Shown: in pieces, positions 1-12,543 of the stretch
Position numbering within the stretch: the stretch's first letter is position 1
How the letters are laid out: each line of letters begins with the position of its first letter
Assembly: GCF_031312595.1 (NCBI RefSeq)
Contig: NZ_CP133592.1
Location: 1,984,001-2,048,000, forward strand
DNA: 64,000 nucleotides
Origin: Methanolobus sediminis
GTDB lineage: Archaea; Halobacteriota; Methanosarcinia; Methanosarcinales; Methanosarcinaceae
Direction: 5' to 3'
Notes under the pieces: model-generated
The model's input: only the letters and a program-made list of their open reading frames with translations
What the model was told of the DNA's origin: nothing
The model's database searches: none
Program-made: the position numbers and the translations under genes

Positions 1-754
1 AATTTTCAACAAGAGTCAAAAGTTTTTCTTTTTCAGGCCCTTGCCCAATTACGTGTAATTTTACTGCAGGACATTTTTTTTTAATTTTTGTCATTGATTT
101 TAGGAGCATGTCTACATTCTTCTCTTTGATAAGTCTCCCTATAAAGAGGATATCACATGTCTCATTGACAGGAGGACTTGCCAAGATCCTATCAAGATCT
201 ATACCATTTGAGACAATGGCAATCTTCTGACCATCCAGCCCCAAAGACTCAAGGTTCTTTTTTGTCATCTCTGATACTGCAATGACATTTGATGATATTC
301 TTGACACTATCCTTTCAATAATTCTCCCAAAAAATCCTATCCTACCCATATACTCATACCAATAGTCATCCCATACCTCATGCCATGTAAAAAAAGCCGG
401 GGTACTTCTAAGAATAGACACTGCTTTCACAGTAAAGCAGGAAAAATAAGGGAACACGCTCACATCTATAACATCAAATCTTTGCTTCAAAAGGTGTGGA
501 GAAAGTTTCACTGAAAATATCATTGCCTCGGAAATCGAGCGTTTCCCATTGACATACAGATCTCTGGATTTGCAGACACCGTGCAACACCATTCCCTCAT
601 AATCGATAACGTCGTTCCCTTCCCACCACTTTACGCCAAAAAGGTGCACATCATGACCTTTTTCAGCAAGCCTTTTTCCAATCTCATATATGCGTTTCTC
701 TGCACCACCCTTGACCCAAGGGTACACCGCATCATAGACAAAGGCAATCTTCAA
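1..754 (-). CDS. Glycosyltransferase family 4 (partial, runs off window)
   Basis: This minus-strand gene starts at a TTG codon at 754, preceded by a GGTGAG ribosome site, and runs off the left edge, so its C-terminus is not seen. The N-terminus reads KIAFVYDAVYPWVKGGAEKR, the typical first strand and glycine-rich loop (GGAEKR) of GT-B fold, family 4 glycosyltransferases, which move a sugar from a nucleotide-sugar donor at the cytoplasmic face of the membrane. It lies 7 bases downstream of a GT2 gene on the same strand, so the two probably form an operon for surface glycan or glycolipid assembly. Substrate cannot be told. Confidence 0.8.
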   Translation of the reverse strand, partial: MKIAFVYDAVYPWVKGGAEKRIYEIGKRLAEKGHDVHLFGVKWWEGNDVIDYEGMVLHGVCKSRDLYVNGKRSISEAMIFSVKLSPHLLKQRFDVIDVSVFPYFSCFTVKAVSILRSTPAFFTWHEVWDDYWYEYMGRIGFFGRIIERIVSRISSNVIAVSEMTKKNLESLGLDGQKIAIVSNGIDLDRILASPPVNETCDILFIGRLIKEKNVDMLLKSMTKIKKKCPAVKLHVIGQGPEKEKLLTLVEN

Positions 755-761
755 ATAAAAC

Positions 762-1889
762 TCACCAATCCGTATCTGCATCAAGGAGAATCACACTCAG
801 GAATATGGCGCTGAATACAAGCTGAACACCGATTGCACCAAAGACCATCGCCATCACCGCATATTCTATCTCTAATATGGATCCATACCCTGCACTTATC
901 CATGTATAGACAACCTTTGCTCCAAGGAGGCTTCCTACAATGAGTATGATTGCACCCGCTAACAATTCTATTTCAAGGGAATGGTAGTTCAAAAATTTAT
1001 AGTCGCTTAGACTTTTTCGTTTATATACTCCATGAATAATGCCATAAGTCTTCATATAGGTACCCGTGGCAAGGATTTGGCCACCGATTACGAGTAGCAT
1101 GCTGCCTAATATAAATGAATGTGCTCTGTTATCCGCATTTCCCTGCAAAAGAAGGGAGAGTGTTGTAAGGAAACCCAGCAGAAATACAAAAGCTCCGGGG
1201 ATGTACAGGAAAGGGACCGGGTGGTATAACATCATGAAACGGATATGTCTCCATCCGTCCTCGAATGAGCGAAGTTTGGATGGTGCATTCCTTGTGTGGT
1301 ATGTGATCGGGACTTCCTTGATCCTCAGTCCCTTATAAGCAGCCTCAATGACCATCTCTGATGCAAGCTCCATGCCGTGGGTCTTGAGGTTTATTTTATT
1401 GAAAGCTTCCCTTGTGAATGCCCTCATGCCACAGTGGGCATCTGATATATTTACCTTGAACAGGATATTCAGGAGCCATGTCAAAAACGGGTTTCCTATA
1501 TATTGATGCAACCAGGGCATTGCTCCTTTTTTGATATTTCCCTTAAGGCGGGTTCCGATAACAAAATCTGCCTCATCATTCATAAGATAGTCAAGAAAAG
1601 CAGGCAGTTCTTTGAAATCGTATGTGTCATCTGCGTCAGCTATGATGATGTAGTCACCTTTTGAATGCGATAGACCTGTTATGTATGCATTTCCATACCC
1701 ATTTACAGAATGAATGACCTTTGCACCCATTGAACTTGCAATCTGTGGAGTACGATCTGTAGAATTATCAACAACGACTACTTCTCCTGTTGCTCCATAG
1801 TCTTCAAAAAGCTTTTGAGCTTTTTCTATGCATGTTCCAATTGTATTCTCTTCATTCATTGAAGGCATAACTATGGATATTGTAGGCAT
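762..1889 (-). CDS. GT2 glycosyltransferase, dolichyl-phosphate sugar synthase-like
   Basis: A 375-residue protein. Residues 1-215 form a GT-A family 2 domain: an N-terminal SIVMPSMNEE nucleotide-binding strand, the VVDNSTDRT acidic strand, and a DADDTY metal-binding (DxD) site near residue 87. The last 150 residues hold about four hydrophobic membrane segments. This layout matches archaeal dolichyl-phosphate glucose/mannose synthases, which load a sugar on dolichyl phosphate for N-glycosylation or glycan assembly. The ATG at 1889 has GGAG 8-9 bases upstream. The family 4 glycosyltransferase follows closely on the same strand, supporting a joint role in surface glycan synthesis. The sugar specificity is inferred only at family level. 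Confidence 0.85.
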   Translation of the reverse strand: MPTISIVMPSMNEENTIGTCIEKAQKLFEDYGATGEVVVVDNSTDRTPQIASSMGAKVIHSVNGYGNAYITGLSHSKGDYIIIADADDTYDFKELPAFLDYLMNDEADFVIGTRLKGNIKKGAMPWLHQYIGNPFLTWLLNILFKVNISDAHCGMRAFTREAFNKINLKTHGMELASEMVIEAAYKGLRIKEVPITYHTRNAPSKLRSFEDGWRHIRFMMLYHPVPFLYIPGAFVFLLGFLTTLSLLLQGNADNRAHSFILGSMLLVIGGQILATGTYMKTYGIIHGVYKRKSLSDYKFLNYHSLEIELLAGAIILIVGSLLGAKVVYTWISAGYGSILEIEYAVMAMVFGAIGVQLVFSAIFLSVILLDADTDW

Positions 1890-2190
1890 GGTTAGTACTC
1901 CTTGTAATTATATTCCGTTATTATTCTCTCTCATACGCATCATTGAATAGAACAATATAATCCTCTCTCATAATCCCTAGGTTTTTGTTCAATTATTTCA
2001 AGTGGTATGTTGTATGTATTTGAGAGCCTGTGTTTCATACCTGTCTTTATGGATATGCTTTCTCCTTGTCTCAGCTACTTTTCAGATTATTCCAGTATTG
2101 TATAGGAACCCATGCCTTTGTCACGGATGAGAAACCAATGGTGTGTTCTATATAATCGATGTAGATATAAGTATAGATATATATATATAC
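1890..2190. other. AT-rich intergenic stretch
   Basis: No supported gene is seen. It contains the upstream region of the GT2 gene and an AT-rich run of alternating TA near 2177-2190 that borders the integrase remnant. Confidence 0.5.
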
Positions 2191-2650
2191 CTAAGAGGAA
2201 AAACATTGAATTCTTTCTACCTTTTCTGTCTTGCCGTCGACAACAATCAAAGCTCCGTAATTGTCCATCTCCACGTGGCCAAGGTTTAGGTTCGGGAGTT
2301 CATTAGCTTTTGCGGCACTATCTCACAAGGACATGACAATGGCTCTATTACCTTTATGTTCTCAAAGAAGTCACTTTCAGGATTTAGCCACTTGAAGAAA
2401 AGTCTCAGGTCCATGCTATCACTGTGAACAGTTTTTGGTTTGTTGTTCTTCCTTCGGTAGAGGATGTATTTCTCAATATCTTTTTTATTGATATGATTGA
2501 CATTTTTGTTATTGCAGTATTTCAGGAAGGTATAACTTTCCATAGCTTGGTATTGATTATTGTTTCCTTGAAGTTATTAAGGTCAAGGCTCCTGGCATGG
2601 TCTTCTAGGGTTTCTTTGTTCTCTCCTTTGACCTCTGGTACATATTTCAT
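2191..2650 (-). pseudogene. Decayed tyrosine recombinase (phage/plasmid-type integrase)
   Basis: Three pieces in different frames read as one archaeal integrase. From 2650 the first piece (MKYVPEVKGENKETLEDHAR...) runs to a stop near 2536; a second frame from 2543 continues with the SAM-like N-terminal core-binding domain (KYCNNKNVNHINKKDIEKYI, then a KTVHSDSMDLRLFFKWL helix). After a further frame change near 2290 comes LGHVEMDNYGALIVVDGKTE, the first beta strands of the catalytic domain, ending at a TAG at 2191. The catalytic Arg-I region appears deleted and the His-Arg-Tyr end is absent. It lies 45 bases from a tRNA-Leu 3' fragment, the usual attachment target of such enzymes. Confidence 0.8.
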
Positions 2651-2697
2651 ACTTTTTAATATGCTTTATATACTTGCAAATATTATGTGACCCTGTA

Positions 2698-2757
2698 TGC
2701 AGGGCTTAGGCCCTGTCTCGTAGGAGTTCGTGCGTTCGAATCGAACCTCCCGCACCA
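2698..2757 (+). pseudogene. tRNA-Leu(UAG)-like 3' fragment, probable attachment-site remnant
   Basis: The sequence holds an anticodon arm (CAGGG ... CCCTG around CTTAGG, anticodon TAG), a class II variable-arm-like TCTCGTAGGAGTTC, a T-loop core GTTCGAATC and an encoded CCA end (CTCCCGCACCA). No 5' half (acceptor strand or D arm) precedes it. The T stem is broken (GTGCG against CGAAC) and the anticodon loop is one base short, so it is not a working tRNA. With the neighbouring integrase remnant it fits an att duplicate left by an integrated element. Confidence 0.7.
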
Positions 2758-2813
2758 GTTTTAGTAATATTTAGGATTTCATTTATGATTATTTCAGTTG
2801 TCTTGAAAAGTGA

Positions 2814-3995
2814 TTAATCCAAATCAATTGCAATGCTATCAATCTCTTCCATCTTTTCATTAAAAAGACTAATTACGACCCTGCAACTATCAGAATCCAC
2901 GGAATATAACTGGTTCGAGTAATTCACTCCCTTAGAAATAGTATTGTATGCTGCCAGGTCAAAACTTGTCTTGTAATTGAAACCATCAATTAACTCATTA
3001 GTTTCAGCATCTTCAAGCTGGCATGTTACTGTATATTTACCTTCTTCTGAAGTGGGGTTTGCCACTGTGAAATACACAGACATGCTGTCGGACTCCTGTG
3101 GCTTTCTGGTGCTGGACAGGTCGTTACTGTCAACGATGCAGTATCCGTTCTCATAGTTGCCGTCAAATCTCAGCAGTCCTGTATCATTATCTTCGTATCT
3201 GTTAGTGAAGGTCAGGCAGCTGAATCCTTTGTCGCTACGGTCTGTAAGGTAGATGGAGCCTTCAGTTGGGTTTTCGGGTGCTTCGCTTATGATCTCTATG
3301 GTATATGCCATATTTGAGGGAGAAATATTGTTAACAAGTTTTTCATTGAATTTTTCCCAGCTTACAGGTACTGCAATGTAGCCGTTGTCACTTCCAAAGA
3401 CACCTTTTGTTATTGCACCGCTGGAATCTGTCAGGTAAATGAACTGATCATCATATCCTGCTGCGAGTATTGCATGGCCTTCCTTTTCTCCATCTGAATT
3501 CATGTACTGGAATGCCATGAGGACTGGTTGACCATTATTGATATTACTTTTGATCAGGTCGTCAAATGTTTCATTATCGAAGTCTGTGATGGTCAGTCCC
3601 CAAATAGTTCTTTTAATCTGGAGAGAACATGCCTGTTTAGCATAATTTTCAAGGGATCTGTCCGAAGGGTCGTATTGCTCTGAGAATGTGCCGTAATATC
3701 CTGAGTTAAAGTAATCTGCTATTTCCCATGTTTCAATATCCTGATTATTGTAATTGAACATCATTGTAAGGCAATAATAAAGGCACCAGTTCGTGTTTCC
3801 CTGATTATAGTAAGGGACATCCAGTATTGTGTCAGATGTAGGTGAATTTTCAATTCCGTAATATGTGCCGGTTTCTTCAGTAGAAGCAACATTGCATGTG
3901 CATAATATCAAAATAGAAAGCAAAGTCGCTAGTGCTTTGCTTGCATATGTATAGCCACCGCTATTGGTGTTGTGTGGATCCCCCGATCCTATCAT
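2814..3995 (-). CDS. Secreted papain-like cysteine protease (C39-like domain)
   Basis: A 393-residue exported protein. A hydrophobic segment at residues 22-38 (KALATLLSILILCTCNV) acts as signal peptide or lipoprotein leader. The middle domain (about 55-230) starts with VPYYNQGNTNWCLYYC, with the probable catalytic Cys in the WCLYYC helix, and carries GHAILAAGYDD with the probable catalytic His, then YLTDSSG with an Asp. This is the C39/papain-like arrangement. The C-terminal 150 residues look like a beta-sandwich (CARDB-like). It probably acts outside the cell on peptides or surface proteins. An AGGAG lies upstream of the ATG at 3995. It stands alone, upstream of the rRNA promoters and divergent from them. 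Confidence 0.7.
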   Translation of the reverse strand: MIGSGDPHNTNSGGYTYASKALATLLSILILCTCNVASTEETGTYYGIENSPTSDTILDVPYYNQGNTNWCLYYCLTMMFNYNNQDIETWEIADYFNSGYYGTFSEQYDPSDRSLENYAKQACSLQIKRTIWGLTITDFDNETFDDLIKSNINNGQPVLMAFQYMNSDGEKEGHAILAAGYDDQFIYLTDSSGAITKGVFGSDNGYIAVPVSWEKFNEKLVNNISPSNMAYTIEIISEAPENPTEGSIYLTDRSDKGFSCLTFTNRYEDNDTGLLRFDGNYENGYCIVDSNDLSSTRKPQESDSMSVYFTVANPTSEEGKYTVTCQLEDAETNELIDGFNYKTSFDLAAYNTISKGVNYSNQLYSVDSDSCRVVISLFNEKMEEIDSIAIDLD

Positions 3996-4394
3996 ACTCC
4001 ATTAGACTCCTGATCTTGTTTTTTAGGGCGTATGTTAAGATCCGTTTAGGCGACGGTCTTTAAACATCACGCTACAATGCACAGTTTATCTTTGCATACC
4101 TGATATGTTTTTTTTTAACCTGTATGGGTATATATACGTAACCGGTATCGAAAATCTACTAATCGTGATAATGATGATATGCGATGTTATTTTGTTTTTA
4201 ATACATTTTTTGAAACTGGCTGTAATTGTGTAATTGTGCTAATTTACGTAAATACATTGTTTGAAAAGGTGGAATTATTGTCATCTTTCAATTTATGATT
4301 AATTTTAAAAATGATTCAATATACTCAATCATTAATTTGGTAAAACATCAAATTTAACTAGTAAGTGTTGGTTATTCCTAGCCAGTTCTCCGCA

Positions 4395-4407
4395 ACGCTT
4401 ATATAGT
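4395..4407 (+). promoter_or_regulatory. rRNA operon promoter P1 (TATA box)
   Basis: ACGCTTATATAGT with TATA core at about 4398-4406, followed by GTAACC. It is the distal of two similar promoter elements; initiation is expected about 25 bases downstream near 4430. Confidence 0.55.
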
Positions 4408-4563
4408 AACCCTGATATGTTAGGGTGCTCGCGAGGAGCCCGGTGATGCGGTCAATACATCACGAAAATAAGCTAATCGCAGAGTAGAAGATGAAGTAAT
4501 AAATTTCATTTCATCATGGCAGGTGTGATCAAAGGTCCGTCCTTTGGCTTCGAACCCCGTGTT

Positions 4564-4580
4564 CGAAAGCCTTATATATG
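4564..4580 (+). promoter_or_regulatory. rRNA operon promoter P2 (BRE plus TATA box)
   Basis: CGAAAGCCTTATATATG shows a purine-rich BRE-like part followed by a strong TATA box, and GGTAACC downstream as in P1. Expected start near 4602, giving a leader of about 240 bases before the 16S gene. Confidence 0.6.
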
Positions 4581-4693
4581 ATGGTAACCTTTGAAGGAGT
4601 CCGCGCAAATCGCGCGAAAACACTTACAATCACCGCCTTACAAGTGGAGACTGAAGTTTTTTCAGTCTGACGTTGGATTTGGCAGTTCGGTTA

Positions 4694-4709
4694 ATTCTGA
4701 CCGGTAGTG
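4694..4709 (+). other. 16S pre-rRNA processing stem, 5' strand
   Basis: ATTCTGACCGGTAGTG pairs with CACTTACCGGTCAGAA at 6342-6357 with one bulged base. This is the long helix that closes the 16S precursor and is cut by the splicing endonuclease at a bulge-helix-bulge in archaea. Confidence 0.7.
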
Positions 4710-4840
4710 TATAACTACAAACAAATTAAGGAATTAACCAAACTTATGTGCAAATAGGAAATTTTCTCTCAAAGAGAGTTCTTTCCGACTGATTCCTAAA
4801 TGACTTCCAAAAATAAACAATTCTTTGTGTGTGATCAACA

Positions 4841-6314
<1,474 letters not shown>

Positions 6315-6341
6315 AAGCAAGATAGGCACAACGTCTATCAC

Positions 6342-6357
6342 CACTTACCGGTCAGAA
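6342..6357 (+). other. 16S pre-rRNA processing stem, 3' strand
   Basis: CACTTACCGGTCAGAA, complementary to 4694-4709 with one extra T, so the two strands close a helix around the whole 16S gene. Confidence 0.7.
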
Positions 6358-6415
6358 ATCGAAAGACTGTCAGATTCAAGAAAAAAAGGCAAGATTCAAT
6401 AAGTGAATCTTCTAT

Positions 6416-6488
6416 GGGCTTGTAGATCAGTTGGAAGATCGTCGCCTTTGCAAGGCGAAGGCCCAGGGTTCGAATCCCTGCAAGTCCA
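6416..6488 (+). tRNA. tRNA-Ala (anticodon TGC)
   Basis: A 73-nt cloverleaf. The acceptor stem GGGCTTG/CAAGTCC contains the G3:U70 pair that marks alanine tRNAs. The anticodon loop TTTGCAA gives TGC, the T arm is CAGGG-TTCGAAT-CCCTG, and the discriminator is A with no encoded CCA. It sits in the 16S-23S spacer as in most euryarchaeal rRNA operons. Confidence 0.97.
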
Positions 6489-6594
6489 TTATTAGTGCAC
6501 CTACAGAGTAACGTCTGTGGGGAAGGATGAAGCGGCTGAAGCAACAACAGCTGCAATGAAATCGTGTATATGCATGCATATATCAGACGCTCAC

Positions 6595-6611
6595 TGGACA
6601 AAGTGAGATGG
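6595..6611 (+). other. 23S pre-rRNA processing stem, 5' strand
   Basis: TGGACAAAGTGAGATGG pairs with CCGTCTTGCTTTGTCCA at 9532-9548 with a few G-U pairs, closing the 23S precursor. Confidence 0.65.
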
Positions 6612-6613
6612 AC

Positions 6614-9530
<2,917 letters not shown>

Positions 9531-9531
9531 T

Positions 9532-9548
9532 CCGTCTTGCTTTGTCCA
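9532..9548 (+). other. 23S pre-rRNA processing stem, 3' strand
   Basis: CCGTCTTGCTTTGTCCA, the partner of 6595-6611. Confidence 0.65.
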
Positions 9549-9594
9549 GGCGAAATCTGATATGTGTGTGAGAGTATACACGGTTTTTTGATAA

Positions 9595-9606
9595 AGTATT
9601 TATACA
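9595..9606 (+). promoter_or_regulatory. Possible internal promoter for tRNA-Cys and 5S
   Basis: AAAGTATTTATACAA contains a TATA-like box centred near 9600. Initiation about 25 bases downstream would fall just before the tRNA-Cys gene at 9633, so tRNA-Cys and 5S could be made apart from the main rRNA transcript. Confidence 0.4.
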
Positions 9607-9632
9607 ATGGTTCCATCCATGTATCGCTCATT

Positions 9633-9704
9633 GCCAAGATGGCGGAGCGGCTACGCAATCGCCTGCAGAGCGATTCCATTCCGGTTCGAATCCGGATCTT
9701 GGCT
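9633..9704 (+). tRNA. tRNA-Cys (anticodon GCA)
   Basis: A 72-nt cloverleaf with a perfect acceptor stem GCCAAGA/TCTTGGC, anticodon arm ATCGC-CTGCAGA-GCGAT (anticodon GCA), T arm CCGG-TTCGAAT-CCGG and the discriminator T expected for cysteine tRNAs. It lies between 23S and 5S rather than after 5S. Confidence 0.96.
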
Positions 9705-9730
9705 TGACTTTATCGTTCATCGTGAGTGAG

Positions 9731-9851
9731 TTTGGCGGCCATAGCGGCGGGGTAATTCCTGTACCCATCCCGAACACAGAAGATAAGCCCGCCAGCGTTC
9801 CTTATTGTACTGAAGTATGAGAGTCTTCGGGAACTCTGGATCGCTGCCAAC
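9731..9851 (+). rRNA. rrf: 5S ribosomal RNA
   Basis: The molecule opens with TTTGGCGGCCATAGCGGCGG and closes with GATCGCTGCCAAC, whose ends pair as helix I; CCCATCCCGAACACAGAAG is the conserved loop region. Flanking GTGAGTGAG and CTCACTCAC extend the terminal helix and probably serve processing. Exact ends are uncertain by one or two bases. Confidence 0.93.
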
Positions 9852-9957
9852 TCACTCACAATTGATTCTACTTTTCTAAATACTATATTTTTGATTACAA
9901 CTTGTCCTGAGCTTTTGGCTATTTTTGATTTTAGTACTATCCTAAAGACTCACTGCA

Positions 9958-9972
9958 CCGCGCAAAGCGCGG
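9958..9972. terminator. GC-rich hairpin between 5S and the symporter gene
   Basis: CCGCGC-AAA-GCGCGG is a perfect 6-bp GC stem lying between the convergent ends of the rRNA operon and the symporter gene. It may mark transcript ends; no T-run follows. Confidence 0.35.
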
Positions 9973-10001
9973 CACACAGTAATAATACTAAAAAATAAAT
10001 C

Positions 10002-11474
10002 TTATTCTTCAGAAGAAGCCACAATTACATCCTCATCATAAACTCTTCTCTGTGCCTCATGTTTAGCAACTTCAATAAACTCCTCATTAGCTGTTTTCTT
10101 ACCTGCAACCCATTTATCCATAATTACACAGGTCACAAGGTCACCTGTTACATTAACTGCGGTACGGCTCATGTCAAGTATTCTGTCAACTCCGATTATA
10201 AGTGCGATACCTGATGTAGGTATGCCCACACTATTCAGTATCATTGCAAGGATAACAATACCTACTCCTGGTGTTGACGGAGTTCCTATAGAAGCTCCTA
10301 CTACAGTTATCATGATTAGTAGGAGTTGTCCAAAACTGAGTTCTATGCCAAATGCCTGTGCAAGAAATACTGCCGCTATACTCTGGTAAAGAGCCGTACC
10401 ATTCATATTGATAGTAGCACCCAGTGGAATCACAAATTGGGATATAGAAGGTCTCACTCCAATATTCTCCTCTGCAGTTTTTATTGAAAGCGGCATAACC
10501 GCAGCAGAACTTGATGTGGAAAACGCAAGTAACATCACATCACGAATAGATCTTAGAAAAGTCAATGGATTTTTTCTTGTAACTAAAAGAATGATAAGCA
10601 TGTACACGATCAACATCAGTAAAAGACCAAGCAACACTGTACCAACGTATACCAGCATTCCCATAAGTGCATCTATTCCCAGATTTAAAGTGAATTTACT
10701 GATAAGCCCAAACACAGCAATCGGTGCCAAAAGCATGCTCCAGCGAACAACTGTCATGCTGACTTCCTGAAGGGAGCCCAGCAGCTCAAGCAGTGGCTTT
10801 GATTGTACGGGCTGCATGGAAACAAGAGCTACTCCAATAATTATGGAGAATATCACTACCTGTAACATCTGTCCGGTTGCAAGTGATCCAAGGGGATTTG
10901 TTGGAACAATTGTAGTTATCATTCCTGGAAGTTCAGCTACATCGAAAGAACCAAGTCCACTACTTTCGGCCTGTGTCGTGTTGGTTGCCATGGTTCCCTG
11001 AACAAGTTCAGTGCTGATGTAACTTCCAGGGTTAATTGTAAGTGCAAGTATCAGTCCTATAAGAATTGCAAGGGCTGTGGTAACAAGGAAATAGCCTACG
11101 GTTCGAAGGCCAATTTTCTTTAATTGCTCCATATCTTCTCCGGCTGCAATTCCGCGAATAATGGATGCAAAAACAAGTGGTACAACGATCATCTGAAGTA
11201 GCGCAAGGAAAAGATATCCTGGAAGTGCCAGCCATTCACCAATAGTGTAAGACATTTCCTGACTCAATATTCCAGTGGATGGCCCAAGTACTAGTCCTGT
11301 AATAATGCCCAGTACCATTCCTATTAAGATCTTTAACCAGAGTCTTCCTTTCACAAGCTCCTGAAGATGATAGTTCAGGTTCTTCAGTGAACGCGGATGA
11401 ATAAGTGTAAGGGGATCCGGTAAGTTGTACCTTCCTGACATGGCTTTACTTTTATTCTTCATCTTTAATTGCAT
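10002..11474 (-). CDS. Dicarboxylate/amino acid:cation symporter (DAACS family)
   Basis: A 490-residue membrane transporter of the glutamate/aspartate/C4-dicarboxylate symporter family (GltP/DctA type), which imports substrate with Na+ or H+. Hallmarks are the serine-rich re-entrant loop STSSSAAVMPL, the NMNGTALYQ motif in TM7 and the GTPSTPGVGIV second hairpin with DRILDMSRTAVNVTGD in TM8. The N-terminus has about 45 residues ahead of the first membrane span; ATG codons at residues 1, 5 and 12 are all possible because no clear ribosome site is seen. It stands alone, divergent from the pspA gene. Substrate is unknown. Confidence 0.9.
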   Translation of the reverse strand: MQLKMKNKSKAMSGRYNLPDPLTLIHPRSLKNLNYHLQELVKGRLWLKILIGMVLGIITGLVLGPSTGILSQEMSYTIGEWLALPGYLFLALLQMIVVPLVFASIIRGIAAGEDMEQLKKIGLRTVGYFLVTTALAILIGLILALTINPGSYISTELVQGTMATNTTQAESSGLGSFDVAELPGMITTIVPTNPLGSLATGQMLQVVIFSIIIGVALVSMQPVQSKPLLELLGSLQEVSMTVVRWSMLLAPIAVFGLISKFTLNLGIDALMGMLVYVGTVLLGLLLMLIVYMLIILLVTRKNPLTFLRSIRDVMLLAFSTSSSAAVMPLSIKTAEENIGVRPSISQFVIPLGATINMNGTALYQSIAAVFLAQAFGIELSFGQLLLIMITVVGASIGTPSTPGVGIVILAMILNSVGIPTSGIALIIGVDRILDMSRTAVNVTGDLVTCVIMDKWVAGKKTANEEFIEVAKHEAQRRVYDEDVIVASSEE

Positions 11475-11556
11475 TTATGGTATTTTTACTGAAAGATAGG
11501 CATTTATGCAAGTGTGCACTTTATATGATTATTTGTGAGTCATAAGGAGGAATAAT

Positions 11557-12255
11557 ATGGGCTTATTCGGCAGAATGGAAACAGTAGTGAAATCTAAAAT
11601 GAACAAACTTATGGATCGCATGGAAGACCCACGTGAAACACTGGATTACTCCTATGAAAAACAGCTTGAAATGCTCCAGGATGTAAAGCGAGGTGTTGCT
11701 GAAGTTACCACATCTAAAAAGAGACTTCAACTGCAGAGATCAAAGCTCCAGCAGAATATCGAGAAACTTGACGGGCAGGCAAAAGAAGCCATTAAAGCAG
11801 ACCGTGAAGACCTTGCGCGTCTTGCTCTTGAAAGAAAAAGTACTCTTAATATCCAGATACAGGGTTTGGATCAGCAGATAGCTGAACTTGAAAAAGAGCA
11901 GGAGAAACTTGTAGCTGCTGAAAAGCGTCTTTCAACCAAGGTAGAGGTTTTCAGGACCAAGAAAGAAACTATAAAGGCGCAGTATTCCGCAGCCGAGGCA
12001 CAGGTCAAGATCAATGAATCTGTGTCAGGTATAAGTGAAGAAATGGCTGATGTAGGTCTTGCAATTGAAAGAGCTGAGAATAAGACCGAACAGATGAAAG
12101 CCCGTGCATCTGCACTCGATGAACTTATCGATACAGGCACACTTGATGATCTGACAAGCAGCGGTGATGATATCGACAGAGAACTTGCAAAGATCAATTC
12201 AGCAACAACCGTTGATCTTGAACTTGAACAACTAAAGAAGGAGGCAGGTAAATGA
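11557..12255 (+). CDS. pspA: PspA/IM30 (ESCRT-III-like) membrane stress protein
   Basis: A 232-residue, almost wholly alpha-helical protein of the PspA/Vipp1 family. It begins MGLFGRMETVVKSKMNKLMD, the amphipathic membrane-binding helix, followed by DRMEDPRETLDYSYEKQLEML and long coiled-coil helices (about 25-190). Such proteins polymerise on damaged membranes to keep the proton barrier. AAGGAGG lies 7 bases before the ATG. The next gene (PspAA) overlaps by four bases, so both are translated together, and PspAB-HtpX converge from the other side, forming the archaeal/actinobacterial Psp set. Confidence 0.93.
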   Translation: MGLFGRMETVVKSKMNKLMDRMEDPRETLDYSYEKQLEMLQDVKRGVAEVTTSKKRLQLQRSKLQQNIEKLDGQAKEAIKADREDLARLALERKSTLNIQIQGLDQQIAELEKEQEKLVAAEKRLSTKVEVFRTKKETIKAQYSAAEAQVKINESVSGISEEMADVGLAIERAENKTEQMKARASALDELIDTGTLDDLTSSGDDIDRELAKINSATTVDLELEQLKKEAGK

Positions 12256-12530
12256 TCATAAGAATAGTTGGTGCAGGTCAGTATGAAGTTCCAGAGAGCT
12301 TCTATGATGAACTGAATGTCATTGACAATAAGATTGTAGATCTTGTTTCAGAAGGAAACGAGGAAGGATACAAATCCGAGCTTACAAAACTCATAGACAG
12401 TATTAAGTCATGTGGAAGCCAGATCGATGATACCGAAATAGTTGAATCAGATATTATTGTCCCACCCGAGGATCTGACATTCGAGGAAGCTAAGGAAGTT
12501 TTCAAAGGTGAAGGTATATTTGAGGACTAA
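12252..12530 (+). CDS. PspA-associated protein PspAA
   Basis: A 92-residue acidic protein whose ATG overlaps the pspA stop (ATGA). It begins MIIRIVGAGQYEV and ends with an acidic segment (PPEDLTFEEAKEVFKGEGIF). This matches the PspAA domain, a small partner found beside pspA in archaea and actinobacteria and thought to bind or regulate PspA. No enzymatic motif is visible. The tight overlap supports a stoichiometric partner of PspA. Its terminus is 13 bases from the convergent end of the pspAB-like gene. Confidence 0.85.
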   Translation: MIIRIVGAGQYEVPESFYDELNVIDNKIVDLVSEGNEEGYKSELTKLIDSIKSCGSQIDDTEIVESDIIVPPEDLTFEEAKEVFKGEGIFED

Positions 12531-12543
12531 TTTATTTTAGTCC

